From JALYUA01 sp038253555 (GTDB taxonomy: Bacteria > Acidobacteriota > Thermoanaerobaculia > UBA5066 > Gp7-AA6), in contig JBBSGZ010000007.1 of NCBI GenBank assembly GCA_038253555.1, positions 1 to 56,715 on the forward strand: 56,715 nt of DNA, read 5' to 3'. Below, in pieces: positions 30,175 through 38,137 of the stretch (positions within the stretch are counted from its first letter, which is position 1; each line of letters opens with the position of its first letter). The notes under the pieces are model-generated. The model made no database searches. It was not told where the DNA came from and saw only the letters and a list, made by a program, of their open reading frames with translations. The position numbers and the translations under genes are program-made.

Positions 30175-30600
30175 GGGGACGCAAGCGTCTGGACGCCAGC
30201 GCCAGCTTCCCGGAAACCTGCCGCGCGGCTAAGTCTCACGGCTGGAAGAACGTGGGCCTTTTCGGCACCCGGCTCACCATGAAGGAGTCAGTTCTATCGG
30301 GCGGTGTTTTCGCGCGCGGGCGTCCGGATATCGCTGCCGCCGCCCGAGGAGCGGGCCTATATTCACGAGACGTACATGGGTGAGCTCGTTCCCGGACTGT
30401 TCCTCCCCGAGACCCGCGGGAGCTTCGCCGCGATGGCCCGCCGGCTTTCGGAGCGCGCGGGAATCGAGGAACTGATCCTGGGAGGGACGGAGTTGCCGCT
30501 CCTCCTTCGCGGCGATCGCGTCGTGGAGGTCCCCGTGCTCGACACCACTCGCCTGCACGTGGCGGCCATCGTGGACGCGCTGCTCTCGGAGGGCGCGTGA
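30171..30600 (+). pseudogene. aspartate/glutamate racemase family remnant
   Basis: Only the C-terminal half of an Asp/Glu racemase is present, in two frames. The first frame gives AAKSHGWKNVGLFGTRLTMK up to about 30288. The second continues FYRAVFSRAGVRISLPP, AYIHETYMGELVPGLFLPET, GIEELILGGTELPLLL and VLDTTRLHVAAIVDALL to the stop at 30598-30600. The N-terminal half with the first catalytic Cys is missing, and the second catalytic Cys of the GCTE motif is Gly here (GGTE). Truncated, frameshifted and without its active residues, it cannot be functional. Confidence 0.8.
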
Positions 30601-30652
30601 CGGGGACCGGTCGCGGTGAGCTCCGCTGTCGCGAGTCGGTCACGGGCGAGCG

Positions 30653-31978
30653 ATGAACGCCGAAGGGACGGGCAAGGGGCCGGACGAGACACCCTTGATT
30701 TCGGGCCGGCTCTCCGAGACGCCTCTCTTCGTCGTGATGAGGCAGTTGCAACGCGAGCAGCTCTCCGGGACCCTGTCGGTGTTCCGCGGCGAGCAGGTCC
30801 GCCAGCTCGTCTTCGAGAAGGGAGAGCTCTATGCCGCTCGATCTTCACGCGAGGACCATCGGATCGGAGCGACTCTCGTTCGCTGGGGCTACATCTCGGA
30901 ACGGGATCTAGCAGACGCTCTCGAAGTGCAGAAGGAAAGCCACGAGCGGATCGACCGCATCCTGGTGGAAAAAGGGCTCGTCACCCGCGCCGTGATCGAC
31001 GGGGAAGCGCGGCGACAGATGGAGCAGGTCGTCTTCTCGACGCTCTCCTGGCCCGAAGGGACCTACCACTTCGAGCGAGACACCGGCCCGATGGAGCTCG
31101 ACGTCGCCACTTCTCTGTCGCAGGAAATGATCATCGAGGGCATCCGCCGCATTCCCGAGAGCGAGCAGTTCATGGAGCTTCTCGGAGATCTCTCGGACGT
31201 CCCGACGCTGACGCGCGACCCGATGTCCTCCGGTTCCCTGAGGCTCTTGAAGGACGCCGTGGGCCTCATCTCTCAGATCAACGGGATCACGACTTTGAAA
31301 GACCTTCTGGAGACGGGGTCGATTCCAGGCAGCGCAAGCGCCAAGATCCTGTACTCGCTCCTTTTCGCGGGCGTCATCGAAATGCATTCTTCGCAGCCCG
31401 TTGCGGCGGACTCCGCCGACAGCGGGACGGCACTCGAGGCCGGCGAGGATCGGCTCACACCGGAGCGCCGGGCGACCGACCGCCGCTCAGAGGACCGCCG
31501 GGCCGCAGATCGGCGCGCCTCCGAGCAAAAGGCGGCCGGCTATCTTTACGACATCCGCGGTGTCGGGGCTTTTCGGAAAGCGGCCGAGACCGGGGTCCTC
31601 ACCCGACCTTCGGCCCTTCCCCCGGACCCCATCCAGGAGCCGGCGCCCGTGTTTCGCAATCCTCCGCGCACGCCGAGAGAGCTGGTTCTCGAGACGCACC
31701 GCCAGCTCGACTGGCTATCCCACTACGACCTCCTCGGGGTTTCCCGCAGAGCGACTCCCGCCGAGATCGACGAGGCTTACCGGAGTCGCTCGCGGCTCTT
31801 CGACCCATCGTTGAAGGCGCACCCCGAGCTCGTCGACTGCTGGCGTCAGCTCACCGTTCTCGCAAAGTGGCTGCGTGTGGCGTACGGGGTCCTCTCCAAC
31901 GCCGAGTCCCGGCGCGTTTACGATGCCAAGATCAGCGAGGCGACGCCCGCTCCGCCGCCGGCGAGCGGGACCAGCTGA
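30653..31978 (+). CDS. DUF4388 (PatA N-terminal-like) protein with degenerate J-domain
   Basis: 441 residues. Residues about 15-125 form a DUF4388 domain (LISGRLSETPLFVVMRQLQR, GTLSVFRGEQVRQLVFEKGE, LYAARSSREDHRIGATLV), linked elsewhere to gliding, gene regulation and gas-vesicle signalling. A helical region with LLGDLSDVPTLTRDP follows. A linker near 265-290 carries repeated RRxxDRR units. The C-terminal 80 residues resemble a J-domain (HYDLLGVSRRATPAEIDEAY, VAYGVLSNAESRRVYD), but the HPD tripeptide that activates DnaK is replaced by FDP. It is probably a cytoplasmic adaptor; the partner is unknown. Confidence 0.82.
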   Translation: MNAEGTGKGPDETPLISGRLSETPLFVVMRQLQREQLSGTLSVFRGEQVRQLVFEKGELYAARSSREDHRIGATLVRWGYISERDLADALEVQKESHERIDRILVEKGLVTRAVIDGEARRQMEQVVFSTLSWPEGTYHFERDTGPMELDVATSLSQEMIIEGIRRIPESEQFMELLGDLSDVPTLTRDPMSSGSLRLLKDAVGLISQINGITTLKDLLETGSIPGSASAKILYSLLFAGVIEMHSSQPVAADSADSGTALEAGEDRLTPERRATDRRSEDRRAADRRASEQKAAGYLYDIRGVGAFRKAAETGVLTRPSALPPDPIQEPAPVFRNPPRTPRELVLETHRQLDWLSHYDLLGVSRRATPAEIDEAYRSRSRLFDPSLKAHPELVDCWRQLTVLAKWLRVAYGVLSNAESRRVYDAKISEATPAPPPASGTS

Positions 31979-32889
31979 ACGGACGGGAAACGACGGTTGT
32001 CCCCGCGCGGCCATACTCGCTCGAGCTGACCGCCCAGCGCTTTTCCAGGTTTCCCGATCTCGTCGATCGGTTTGATGGAACGACCTACCGAAGGCTGCTT
32101 CCCGTGCGCCCCGCGGCGCTGCTCGCCGTCACTCAGGAGGGGGGTTCGGCGCGTGCGGTATTGAAGGTCCGGTTGGAGGGCCCGGGGGCGCGATCGGAAG
32201 CGTCCGGCGCCGCGGCCTCGCGAATTCTCGACCGGACGCTCGGCATTCGAAGCGATTTCGCCGCCTTCGAGAGAGCCTTCCGCACAGATCCCCTGATCGG
32301 AGGGGCGGTGCGGCAGTTCCGCGGCGTCCGTGTCGCCGGCGCGCCGACAGTCTGGGAATCCCTCGTGCTGGCGGTGCTCGCGCAACAGATTCATCTGGCG
32401 TTCGCCGCTTCGATCCGGCGCGAGCTCGTTCTGGCCTTCGGCCGGCGCGCGCGGATTGGAGGCGAGATCTTCTTCGACTTTCCGACGGCGCGCCGGATCT
32501 CTGCGGCCGGCGAGAAGGGCCTGGACGGGTTCCGGCTCTCCGCCGGAAAACGGGACACGCTTCTGCGCCTCGCGGCGGAATTCTGCCTGGGGCGTCTTAC
32601 GGACGAGGACCTGGAACAACTGACGGACGCGGAGGTGGTGGCCCGGCTCACTTCGATCCGCGGCGTCGGACGGTGGACCGCGGAGGTCGCGCTCCTCCGC
32701 GGGCTGAAACGGCCCGACGCATTCCCCGCCGGCGACCTCTCGATCGTGAAGAACCTCGCCATCGGAGTGCTCGGCCGCGCCGGCCCGTCCAGCGAAGGGG
32801 AGATGCGGGAGATCTCGAAGAGGTGGCAGCCGCACCGCAGCCTGGCGCTCGTCACGATGTATGCGGCGATGGGCGGGCGTAAGGCGTAA
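31975..32889 (+). CDS. DNA-3-methyladenine glycosylase II (AlkA-like)
   Basis: About 304 residues. It removes alkylated bases from DNA by hydrolysis. The N-terminal AlkA_N-like part begins YSLELTAQRFSRFPDLVDRF. The HhH-GPD domain includes WESLVLAVLAQQIHLAFAAS, the hairpin LTSIRGVGRWTAEVALLRGL near residue 228, and the catalytic Asp in FPAGDLSIVKNLAIG near 254. The frame has no ATG/GTG/TTG at a fitting position. CTG 31975 overlaps the stop of the previous gene and is the most plausible start; an in-frame GTG about 110 bases earlier is possible. Confidence 0.85.
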   Translation: MNGRETTVVPARPYSLELTAQRFSRFPDLVDRFDGTTYRRLLPVRPAALLAVTQEGGSARAVLKVRLEGPGARSEASGAAASRILDRTLGIRSDFAAFERAFRTDPLIGGAVRQFRGVRVAGAPTVWESLVLAVLAQQIHLAFAASIRRELVLAFGRRARIGGEIFFDFPTARRISAAGEKGLDGFRLSAGKRDTLLRLAAEFCLGRLTDEDLEQLTDAEVVARLTSIRGVGRWTAEVALLRGLKRPDAFPAGDLSIVKNLAIGVLGRAGPSSEGEMREISKRWQPHRSLALVTMYAAMGGRKA

Positions 32890-33050
32890 GGCGTAAGGGA
32901 AGGCGCTGGGCGCTGGGCGCTGGGCGCCGGGCGGGAGGCGGGAGGCGGGAGGCAGGCGGGAGGGAGGCGGGTCCTCACCGACGACCTTTTCGCCGTTCGC
33001 CGTTCGCCCTTCGCCGTTTGCCGTTCCGCCCTCGCCCTTCGCCCCCGTCC
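32877..33050. repeat. two heptanucleotide repeat tracts
   Basis: From 32877 the sequence is built of 7-base units: GCGTAAG x3 (the first contains the stop codon of the glycosylase gene), GCGCTGG x3, GCGCCGG, GCGGGAG x3 and a few interrupted copies up to about 32971. A second tract, about 32991-33043, is made of TTCGCCG and one-base variants. Units mutate while keeping the seven-base period, as in short tandem repetitive elements of some other bacteria. No gene lies inside. Confidence 0.85.
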
Positions 33051-33076
33051 CCTGCCGCCTGCTACAGTGCCGCCCG

Positions 33077-33775
33077 ATGCGGATCCGCCTTGGGACCAGC
33101 GGCTACAGCTACAAGGAGTGGAAGGGTCCCTTCTATCCGGAAGATCTTCCCGCGTCGGGAATGCTCGGCTTTTACGCCCGCCGGTTCTCGACCGTCGAGA
33201 TCAACAACACGTTCTACCGGATGCCGACGGCGAGCGTGCTCGCCACCTGGGCCGAACAGGTGCCGGACGGTTTCACGTTCGCGCTCAAGGCCTCGCAGCG
33301 GATAACCCACCGCTCGCGGCTGAAGGACGCGGGCGAGTCCGTCGCGTTCTTCTACCAGGTCGCCGCGACGCTCGGAGACCGCCTCGGCCCCGTCCTCTTC
33401 CAGCTGCCGCCGAATCTCAAAAAGGACCTTCCCCGTCTGTCGGCGTTCCTGCCGCTGATCCCGGCGGGCTCGCGCGCGGCGTTTGAGTTCCGGCACCCCT
33501 CCTGGTTCGACGAAGAGGTCTACGGCGCCCTGCGCGAGGCCGGAGCGGCGCTCTGCATCGCCGAGGACGAAGACCTCGCCACGCCCCTCGTCTCCACTAC
33601 GGGTTGGGGTTACCTGCGTCTCCGACGCCAGGACTATGGGTCCGAGACCCTCGCCGCATGGGCGGCGCGGATTCGGGCGCAGGCGTGGAGCGATGCCTTC
33701 GTTTACTTCAAGCACGAGGACAACGCGAACGGCCCGCGGTTCGCCGAAGAGCTGGTCAACATTCTCGGCGCGTAA
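33077..33775 (+). CDS. DUF72 (YecE-like) protein
   Basis: 232 residues, TIM-barrel family of unknown activity. Conserved blocks: IRLGTSGYSYKEWKGPFYPE, FSTVEINNTFYRMPTASVLA, TFALKASQRITHRSRLKD, GPVLFQLPPNLKKDL, AAFEFRHPSWF, and near the C-terminus GWGYLRLRRQDY and DAFVYFKHEDNANGP. Length is typical. It is followed after 31 bases by the Ku gene, a possible co-transcription unit. Confidence 0.9.
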   Translation: MRIRLGTSGYSYKEWKGPFYPEDLPASGMLGFYARRFSTVEINNTFYRMPTASVLATWAEQVPDGFTFALKASQRITHRSRLKDAGESVAFFYQVAATLGDRLGPVLFQLPPNLKKDLPRLSAFLPLIPAGSRAAFEFRHPSWFDEEVYGALREAGAALCIAEDEDLATPLVSTTGWGYLRLRRQDYGSETLAAWAARIRAQAWSDAFVYFKHEDNANGPRFAEELVNILGA

Positions 33776-33806
33776 CCCCCCGCTTTTTGTTAGACTTTGG
33801 TCGTCC

Positions 33807-34709
33807 ATGAGCGCTCGAGCCATCGGGAACGCCAACATCTCGTTCGGGCTCGTCTCGATTCCGGTGAAGCTCTATTCTGCCGCGAACAGCTCGGCCGGGA
33901 TCTCCTTCAATCTCCTCCATGCCAAGTGCGGCTCGCGGGTGAAGCAGCAGTACGTCTGCCCGAAGGAGGAGAACATCGTCGTCCCCCGCGACGAGATGGC
34001 GAAGGGATACGAGTTCTCGAAGGACCAGTACGTCCTGTTTTCCGCCGACGAGCTGAAGGCCCTGGAAGAAGACTCCACGCAGCAGGTCGATGTTACGGAG
34101 TTCGTGCCCATCGCGGCGATCGATCCGGTGTACTACGACAAGGCGTACTACCTCGGTCCCGAAAAGGGCGGTGCCAAAGCGTACTGGCTCCTCTCGAAGG
34201 CGCTTCAGGACACCGGCCGCGTCGCGCTCGCGAAGTACGCGGCGCGCGGAAAGCAGTACCTCGTGATGATCCGTCCCGTCGAGGGCGGGCTCGTGATGCA
34301 GCAGCTCCTCTATGCCGACGAGGTCCGGCCGATTGCGGAAGTCGAGCTCGGAAAGGAAGAGGTCAAGGACTCGGAGCTGAAGCTCGCGACGATGATCGTC
34401 GAGCAGCGCGCGACCGACCGCTTCCGGCCGGAGGAGTACGAGGACGAGGTCAAGAAGCGGATCCAGGAGCAGCTCCGAAGGAAGATAGAAACCGGCCAGG
34501 AGATTTCCTCCTCCCCGCGGCCGAAGACGGGGGAAGTGATCGACCTGATGGAAGCGCTCCGCCGAAGCCTCGCCTCCGCTCCGGACGGCCCGCGCCGGCG
34601 GGGGACGTCGCCGGAGCGTGCCGAAGAGACCCGGAAGCCGGCCAAACGCGCCGTCTCCGCGAAAAGCGAGAAACCCGAAAAGAAGACCGGCACCGGCAGG
34701 GGCAAATAA
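33807..34709 (+). CDS. ku: Ku protein, non-homologous end joining
   Basis: 300 residues from ATG 33807. Ku binds DNA ends as a homodimer ring and recruits LigD. The beta-barrel core begins RAIGNANISFGLVSIPVKLY; HAKCGSRVKQQYVCPKEENI, FVPIAAIDPVYYDKAYYLGP and RPVEGGLVMQQLLYADEVR follow, then the conserved DRFRPEEYEDEVKKRI. The tail of about 60 residues is Lys/Arg/Pro-rich, as in many bacterial Ku proteins where it helps DNA binding. No ligD is present nearby. Confidence 0.95.
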   Translation: MSARAIGNANISFGLVSIPVKLYSAANSSAGISFNLLHAKCGSRVKQQYVCPKEENIVVPRDEMAKGYEFSKDQYVLFSADELKALEEDSTQQVDVTEFVPIAAIDPVYYDKAYYLGPEKGGAKAYWLLSKALQDTGRVALAKYAARGKQYLVMIRPVEGGLVMQQLLYADEVRPIAEVELGKEEVKDSELKLATMIVEQRATDRFRPEEYEDEVKKRIQEQLRRKIETGQEISSSPRPKTGEVIDLMEALRRSLASAPDGPRRRGTSPERAEETRKPAKRAVSAKSEKPEKKTGTGRGK

Positions 34710-34850
34710 AGACATTTGTCCGTTGTCCGTCGTGAGGTCGCGGTTCCGTCCTCCGAGGTCCCGTCCGCCGCTGAGTCCTGAGACGGTTGTGGCGGAGGGC
34801 CGACTGTGAGCCAGTCGAGAATCTCCGCTCATGACTGAGAGCTGACACGC

Positions 34851-35678
34851 GTGGGCTACGGAACCCGCGAAGTCGCCCAGATTCTGGGCCTCACGCAGAC
34901 GCAGGTGCGCTCGTATGTGCGGTCGGGATTCCTCGAGCCCGAGCGGGTCGGCAAAGGGCGGTTCCGGTTTTCCTTTTCCGACCTCGTGTTCCTGCGAACG
35001 GCCAAGGGGCTGCTGGCCGCCGGGCTGCCGGCGCGCCGGGTGCGGCGTTCTCTCTCCCGGTTACGGGCGCACCTTCCGTCCGGCCGCCGGCTGACGGGAC
35101 TTCGTATCGCCGCGCACGGGGACGAGGTCGTCGTCGCGGACGGCGACGGTCTCTGGCAGGCGGAGTCGGGACAGTCCCTTTTTGATTTCGGCGTGGCAGA
35201 GCTCGCGCGCAAAGTCGCGCCCCTCGCCCGCCGCGCGTTTTTCGAGGCGAGCCGGGATTCCGAGGCGCTGACCGCGGCCGACTGGTTTGCGCTCGGCTGC
35301 GACCTCGAGGCCACCTCTCCCGACGAAGCGAAACAGGCTTACGCCCGGACCGTCGAGCTCGCTCCGGGTCACGCCGATGCGCGCGTCAATCTCGGACGGC
35401 TCCTGCACGAGTCCGGGGACGCCAGGGCCGCCGAAATGCAGTACCGGGAGGCCCTCGCGTGCGACCCGGCGAACGCCACCGCGGCCTTCAATCTCGGAGT
35501 GGCGCTCGAGGACATCGGGCATGCGCGCGCGGCGCTCGACGCCTACGCGAGCTCGCTGGCGCTCGACCCGGAGAACGTCGACGCCCACTACAATGCCGCG
35601 CATCTCTGCGTCCGGCTGGGAGAAACGGCGGCGGCGCTCCGGCACCTCCAGCAGTATCGGAAGCTCTCGCGACGCTGA
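34851..35678 (+). CDS. MerR-type HTH fused to TPR repeats
   Basis: 275 residues from GTG 34851. The N-terminal 70 residues are a MerR-like winged helix (YGTREVAQILGLTQTQVRSY, then DLVFLRTAKGLLAAGLPARR). A middle linker of about 60 residues (GDEVVVADGDGLW) follows. From about residue 145 there are four TPR units: DEAKQAYARTVELAPGHADA, RAAEMQYREALACDPANATA, ARAALDAYASSLALDPENVD and a last truncated unit. The fusion suggests a transcription factor whose partner or oligomer state is set by the TPR array. No ligand site of MerR metal sensors is seen. Its target is unknown. Confidence 0.85.
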   Translation: MGYGTREVAQILGLTQTQVRSYVRSGFLEPERVGKGRFRFSFSDLVFLRTAKGLLAAGLPARRVRRSLSRLRAHLPSGRRLTGLRIAAHGDEVVVADGDGLWQAESGQSLFDFGVAELARKVAPLARRAFFEASRDSEALTAADWFALGCDLEATSPDEAKQAYARTVELAPGHADARVNLGRLLHESGDARAAEMQYREALACDPANATAAFNLGVALEDIGHARAALDAYASSLALDPENVDAHYNAAHLCVRLGETAAALRHLQQYRKLSRR

Positions 35679-35718
35679 ACACCGGTTTCACCCTGACCCT
35701 CGTTGGTCATCGATCTTT

Positions 35719-35866
35719 TCACCCAAGGTGATGAGGACGGACGACGCGGATCTCGTCCCACAGACGGTGGCGGACCTTGTAGATCGCGCCCCATGCCGCC
35801 CTTGCGGATCTTCCCGAGGATCCCGCACCTGCCCCCGATGAATGTCCCCGGTTGCTGCGGGCAGAT
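35719..35866 (-). pseudogene. N-terminal fragment of a Ser/Thr kinase
   Basis: The minus strand reads PGTFIGGRCGILGKIRKGGM in one frame and, after an extra G at about 35790, GAIYKVRHRLWDEIRVV in another; the match ends near PHHLG and a stop. This aligns with the first 45 residues of the kinase at 13691 (PGSFDGKYEVLGKIREGGMG, AIYMVRHRLLDEIRII), with close nucleotide similarity as well. Only the glycine-loop region survives, so it is a remnant of a duplicated kinase gene between two plus-strand genes. Confidence 0.8.
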
Positions 35867-35949
35867 CCTCCGGCGCAGCTGTCGCGTCTGGCCGCGCGGT
35901 CTTGCGGTGGCACGCGCTCTGCAGAACCGGCGCCGGTGCGCCTTTGTCC

Positions 35950-36942
35950 TTGAATACCACCGCCCCCTCCGCCTACGACGCGGTCATCGTCGGAGGAGGT
36001 CCCGCCGGGCTGTCGGCGGCTCTGATCCTCGGGCGTTGCCGCCGCCGCGTGCTCCTCTGCGATGTCGGAAAACCCCGTAACTTCGCCTCTCACGGGCTCC
36101 ACGGATTTCTGACCCGCGACGGGATCGAGCCGGCGGAGCTGCTCCGCATCGGGCGCGAGCAGCTGGCGCCGTACGGCGTCGAAATGATTCTTCGCGAGGT
36201 GACGGACGCCGCTCTGGCCCCGGACGGGTTCCGGGTCACTCTCGGAGACGGCCGCGTCGTCTCGGCTCGAACCCTGTTGCTCGCGAGCGGCGTCGTCGAT
36301 CGCCTGCCGGACTTCGAAGGCGCGGCCGAGATGTACGGACGGAGTCTCTTCCACTGTCCCTACTGCGACGGCTGGGAGTCGAAGGATTTACCGCTCGCCG
36401 CCTATGGGCCCGACCGGGAAGCCTACGGTCTGGCTCTCGCCTTGAAGACATGGAGCGCCGACGTCGTCCTGTGCACGGGCGGAAAGGCGACCCTTCTGCC
36501 GAGGGACCGGGCGCGATTGCACCGCCTCGGAATTCCCATCCGCGAAGAGCCGATCGCGCGCCTCGAGGGGGAGAACGGCCGGCTGCGGCGCATCGTGTTC
36601 GCCGGGGGCGACCCGCTCGACCGCGGCGCCATGTTCTTCAAGACGGGACAGCACCAGCGCTCTCCGCTCGCGGAACGGCTCGGGTGCGAATTCAACGCGC
36701 GAGGAACTGTTCGGACGGACCGCTTCGAGGGGAGCGGCGTGCCCGGCCTTTACGTCGCGGGGGACGCGTCCGAAGACGTGCAGCTCGTCGTCGTCGCCGC
36801 GGCGGAGGGGGCAAAGGCCGGGTTCGCCATCAACAAGACCCTGCAGAAGGAAGACCTCGCGCGGGCCGAGGGGCGCAACTCGCGACGCGGGCGGCCGGCA
36901 GAAAGGGGCCGCGGTCCGAGCGGCGCGAGCCCGCGGAGCTGA
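35950..36942 (+). CDS. thioredoxin reductase-like FAD/NAD(P)H oxidoreductase
   Basis: About 330 residues. FAD-binding start DAVIVGGGPAGLSAALILGR, then FASHGLHGFLTRDGI and LLLASGVVDRLPDFEG, a redox-type FHCPYCDGWE motif near residue 142, and the final FAD segment GVPGLYVAGDASEDVQLVVV. It belongs to the single-protein pyridine nucleotide-disulfide oxidoreductases related to TrxB; the substrate is unknown. TTG 35950 puts the FAD loop close to the N-terminus; an in-frame ATG at 35842 would add 36 residues of low complexity lying antisense to the kinase fragment. The last 30 residues are Arg/Gly-rich and atypical. Confidence 0.85.
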   Translation: MNTTAPSAYDAVIVGGGPAGLSAALILGRCRRRVLLCDVGKPRNFASHGLHGFLTRDGIEPAELLRIGREQLAPYGVEMILREVTDAALAPDGFRVTLGDGRVVSARTLLLASGVVDRLPDFEGAAEMYGRSLFHCPYCDGWESKDLPLAAYGPDREAYGLALALKTWSADVVLCTGGKATLLPRDRARLHRLGIPIREEPIARLEGENGRLRRIVFAGGDPLDRGAMFFKTGQHQRSPLAERLGCEFNARGTVRTDRFEGSGVPGLYVAGDASEDVQLVVVAAAEGAKAGFAINKTLQKEDLARAEGRNSRRGRPAERGRGPSGASPRS

Positions 36943-36991
36943 GCGCGTCCGACACGGAGCCGGCCGGCCCGTGGCGTACAATGAATGATCC

Positions 36992-37939
36992 ATGGCCGCG
37001 AGATCGGAAGGCGAACCGCGTCCGCCGGCGGCCCTTCCCCCGGCCTCTTCGCGCTCCGCTCTCTCAGCCCTTCTCGTGTCGGCGCGTCCGGCGCAATGGG
37101 TCAAAAATCTGGTCCTCCCGCTGCCGTTTCTGTTCGGCGGAGCGCTTTCGACCGCCCGCGGGTGGGCTCTCGCCACGGCCGGGCTCGGGGTGTTCTGCGC
37201 CTTGACGAGCGCCATCTATCTCGTAAACGACGTCATGGACCGGGAGCGGGACCGGGCGCACCCGGTCAAACGCCACCGGCCGCTCGCCGCCGGGACGCTG
37301 GGGGCCCCGGTCGCGCTCGCCGCTGCGGCGCTCGCGGGTTCCGCGGGTCTCGCCGCCGGATTTTTTCTTTCGCCTTCCTTCGGCAGCTGGTGCGCCCTGT
37401 ATGTCGCGCTCATGACGGCCTACTCCCTCTGGTTGAAGCGGGTGCCCTTCCTCGAGGCGCTGATCGTGGCGGCAGGGCTGCCTCTCCGCGCCCTGGCGGG
37501 CGCCGCTCTCGCCGGCCTCCCGCCTTCCGCCTTTCTCATGGGGTGCGCCTACCTGCTCGCGCTGTTCCTGGTCGTCGGAAAGCGCCAGTGGGAGCTGCAG
37601 CATGCGGGCCGCAACGCGCAGTCCTCTTCCGAGCACCGCGCGGTCCTGGCGTCCTACGGGGCCGAGGGCCTCGACTTTCTTTTTATCGTCACGGCGCTCA
37701 CCACGGTTGCGAGCTATGCCGCCTACAGCGTCGTGCCGTCCACCCGGGTCCTCCACGGGGGGCGGTCGTTCGCCCTGACGATTCCTTTCGTCGTGCTCGG
37801 CGTCGCGCGGTACGTCCGACTCGTCTACCGGCGGGGCGGGGGCGGGAATCCCACGCAGGCGCTCCTGATCGACGATCCCTGGATCCTGTTCCTCGTCGTC
37901 GGCTGGGTGGTCGCCGCGGGCTGGATCATTTATGGTTGA
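36992..37939 (+). CDS. decaprenyl-phosphate phosphoribosyltransferase-like UbiA protein
   Basis: 315 residues, eight or nine membrane helices. UbiA-family prenyltransferases of this branch move 5-phosphoribose to polyprenyl phosphate, the first step to decaprenylphosphoryl-arabinose or -ribose donors. Key motifs: RPAQWVKNLVLPLPFLFGG, YLVNDVMDRERDRAHPVKRH (NDxxDxxxD) and the second motif AYSLWLKRVPFLEALIVAAG. The loop with GKRQWELQHAGRNAQSSSEH is typical of DPPR synthase rather than of quinone enzymes. It is placed next to glycosyltransferase genes, which fits supplying a lipid-linked pentose. Confidence 0.9.
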   Translation: MAARSEGEPRPPAALPPASSRSALSALLVSARPAQWVKNLVLPLPFLFGGALSTARGWALATAGLGVFCALTSAIYLVNDVMDRERDRAHPVKRHRPLAAGTLGAPVALAAAALAGSAGLAAGFFLSPSFGSWCALYVALMTAYSLWLKRVPFLEALIVAAGLPLRALAGAALAGLPPSAFLMGCAYLLALFLVVGKRQWELQHAGRNAQSSSEHRAVLASYGAEGLDFLFIVTALTTVASYAAYSVVPSTRVLHGGRSFALTIPFVVLGVARYVRLVYRRGGGGNPTQALLIDDPWILFLVVGWVVAAGWIIYG

Positions 37940-37940
37940 G

Positions 37941-38071
37941 GGAGCGCGAACACCGCGCGGCTCAAAATCTGCGATGTCGTGATAGATCGGTAATGCAAAA
38001 CGCGAGCGAGTCCCACCCGCGCCCGAAAGTGCTGAGAAGCTGAGATGTCATGATCCCTCGGTAATGCAAAC
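37941..38071. repeat. dispersed 23-bp repeat copy and a pair of 28-bp direct repeats
   Basis: 37941-37963 is a 23-base sequence (GGAGCGCGAACACCGCGCGG then CTC) that recurs with one mismatch at 56544-56566. Just after it, a 28-base motif GATGTCRTGAT-NNN-TCGGTAATGCAAA occurs twice (37973-38000 and 38044-38071), 71 bases apart, with five differences. No gene is seen in 37940-38137. The pair could be binding sites or the terminal repeats of a lost insertion sequence. Confidence 0.7.
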
Positions 38072-38137
38072 CCCGCCCCGCCGCCCCAAATCCAGACCTG
38101 CCCCGCGGCAAACCCCGCGAGGCGCCTCCTGATAACG

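Noticed and set aside
30616..32889. Apparent 757-residue protein ending in AlkA
   Set aside because: The first 450 residues are a shadow of the DUF4388/J-domain gene; only the part from about 31975 is glycosylase.
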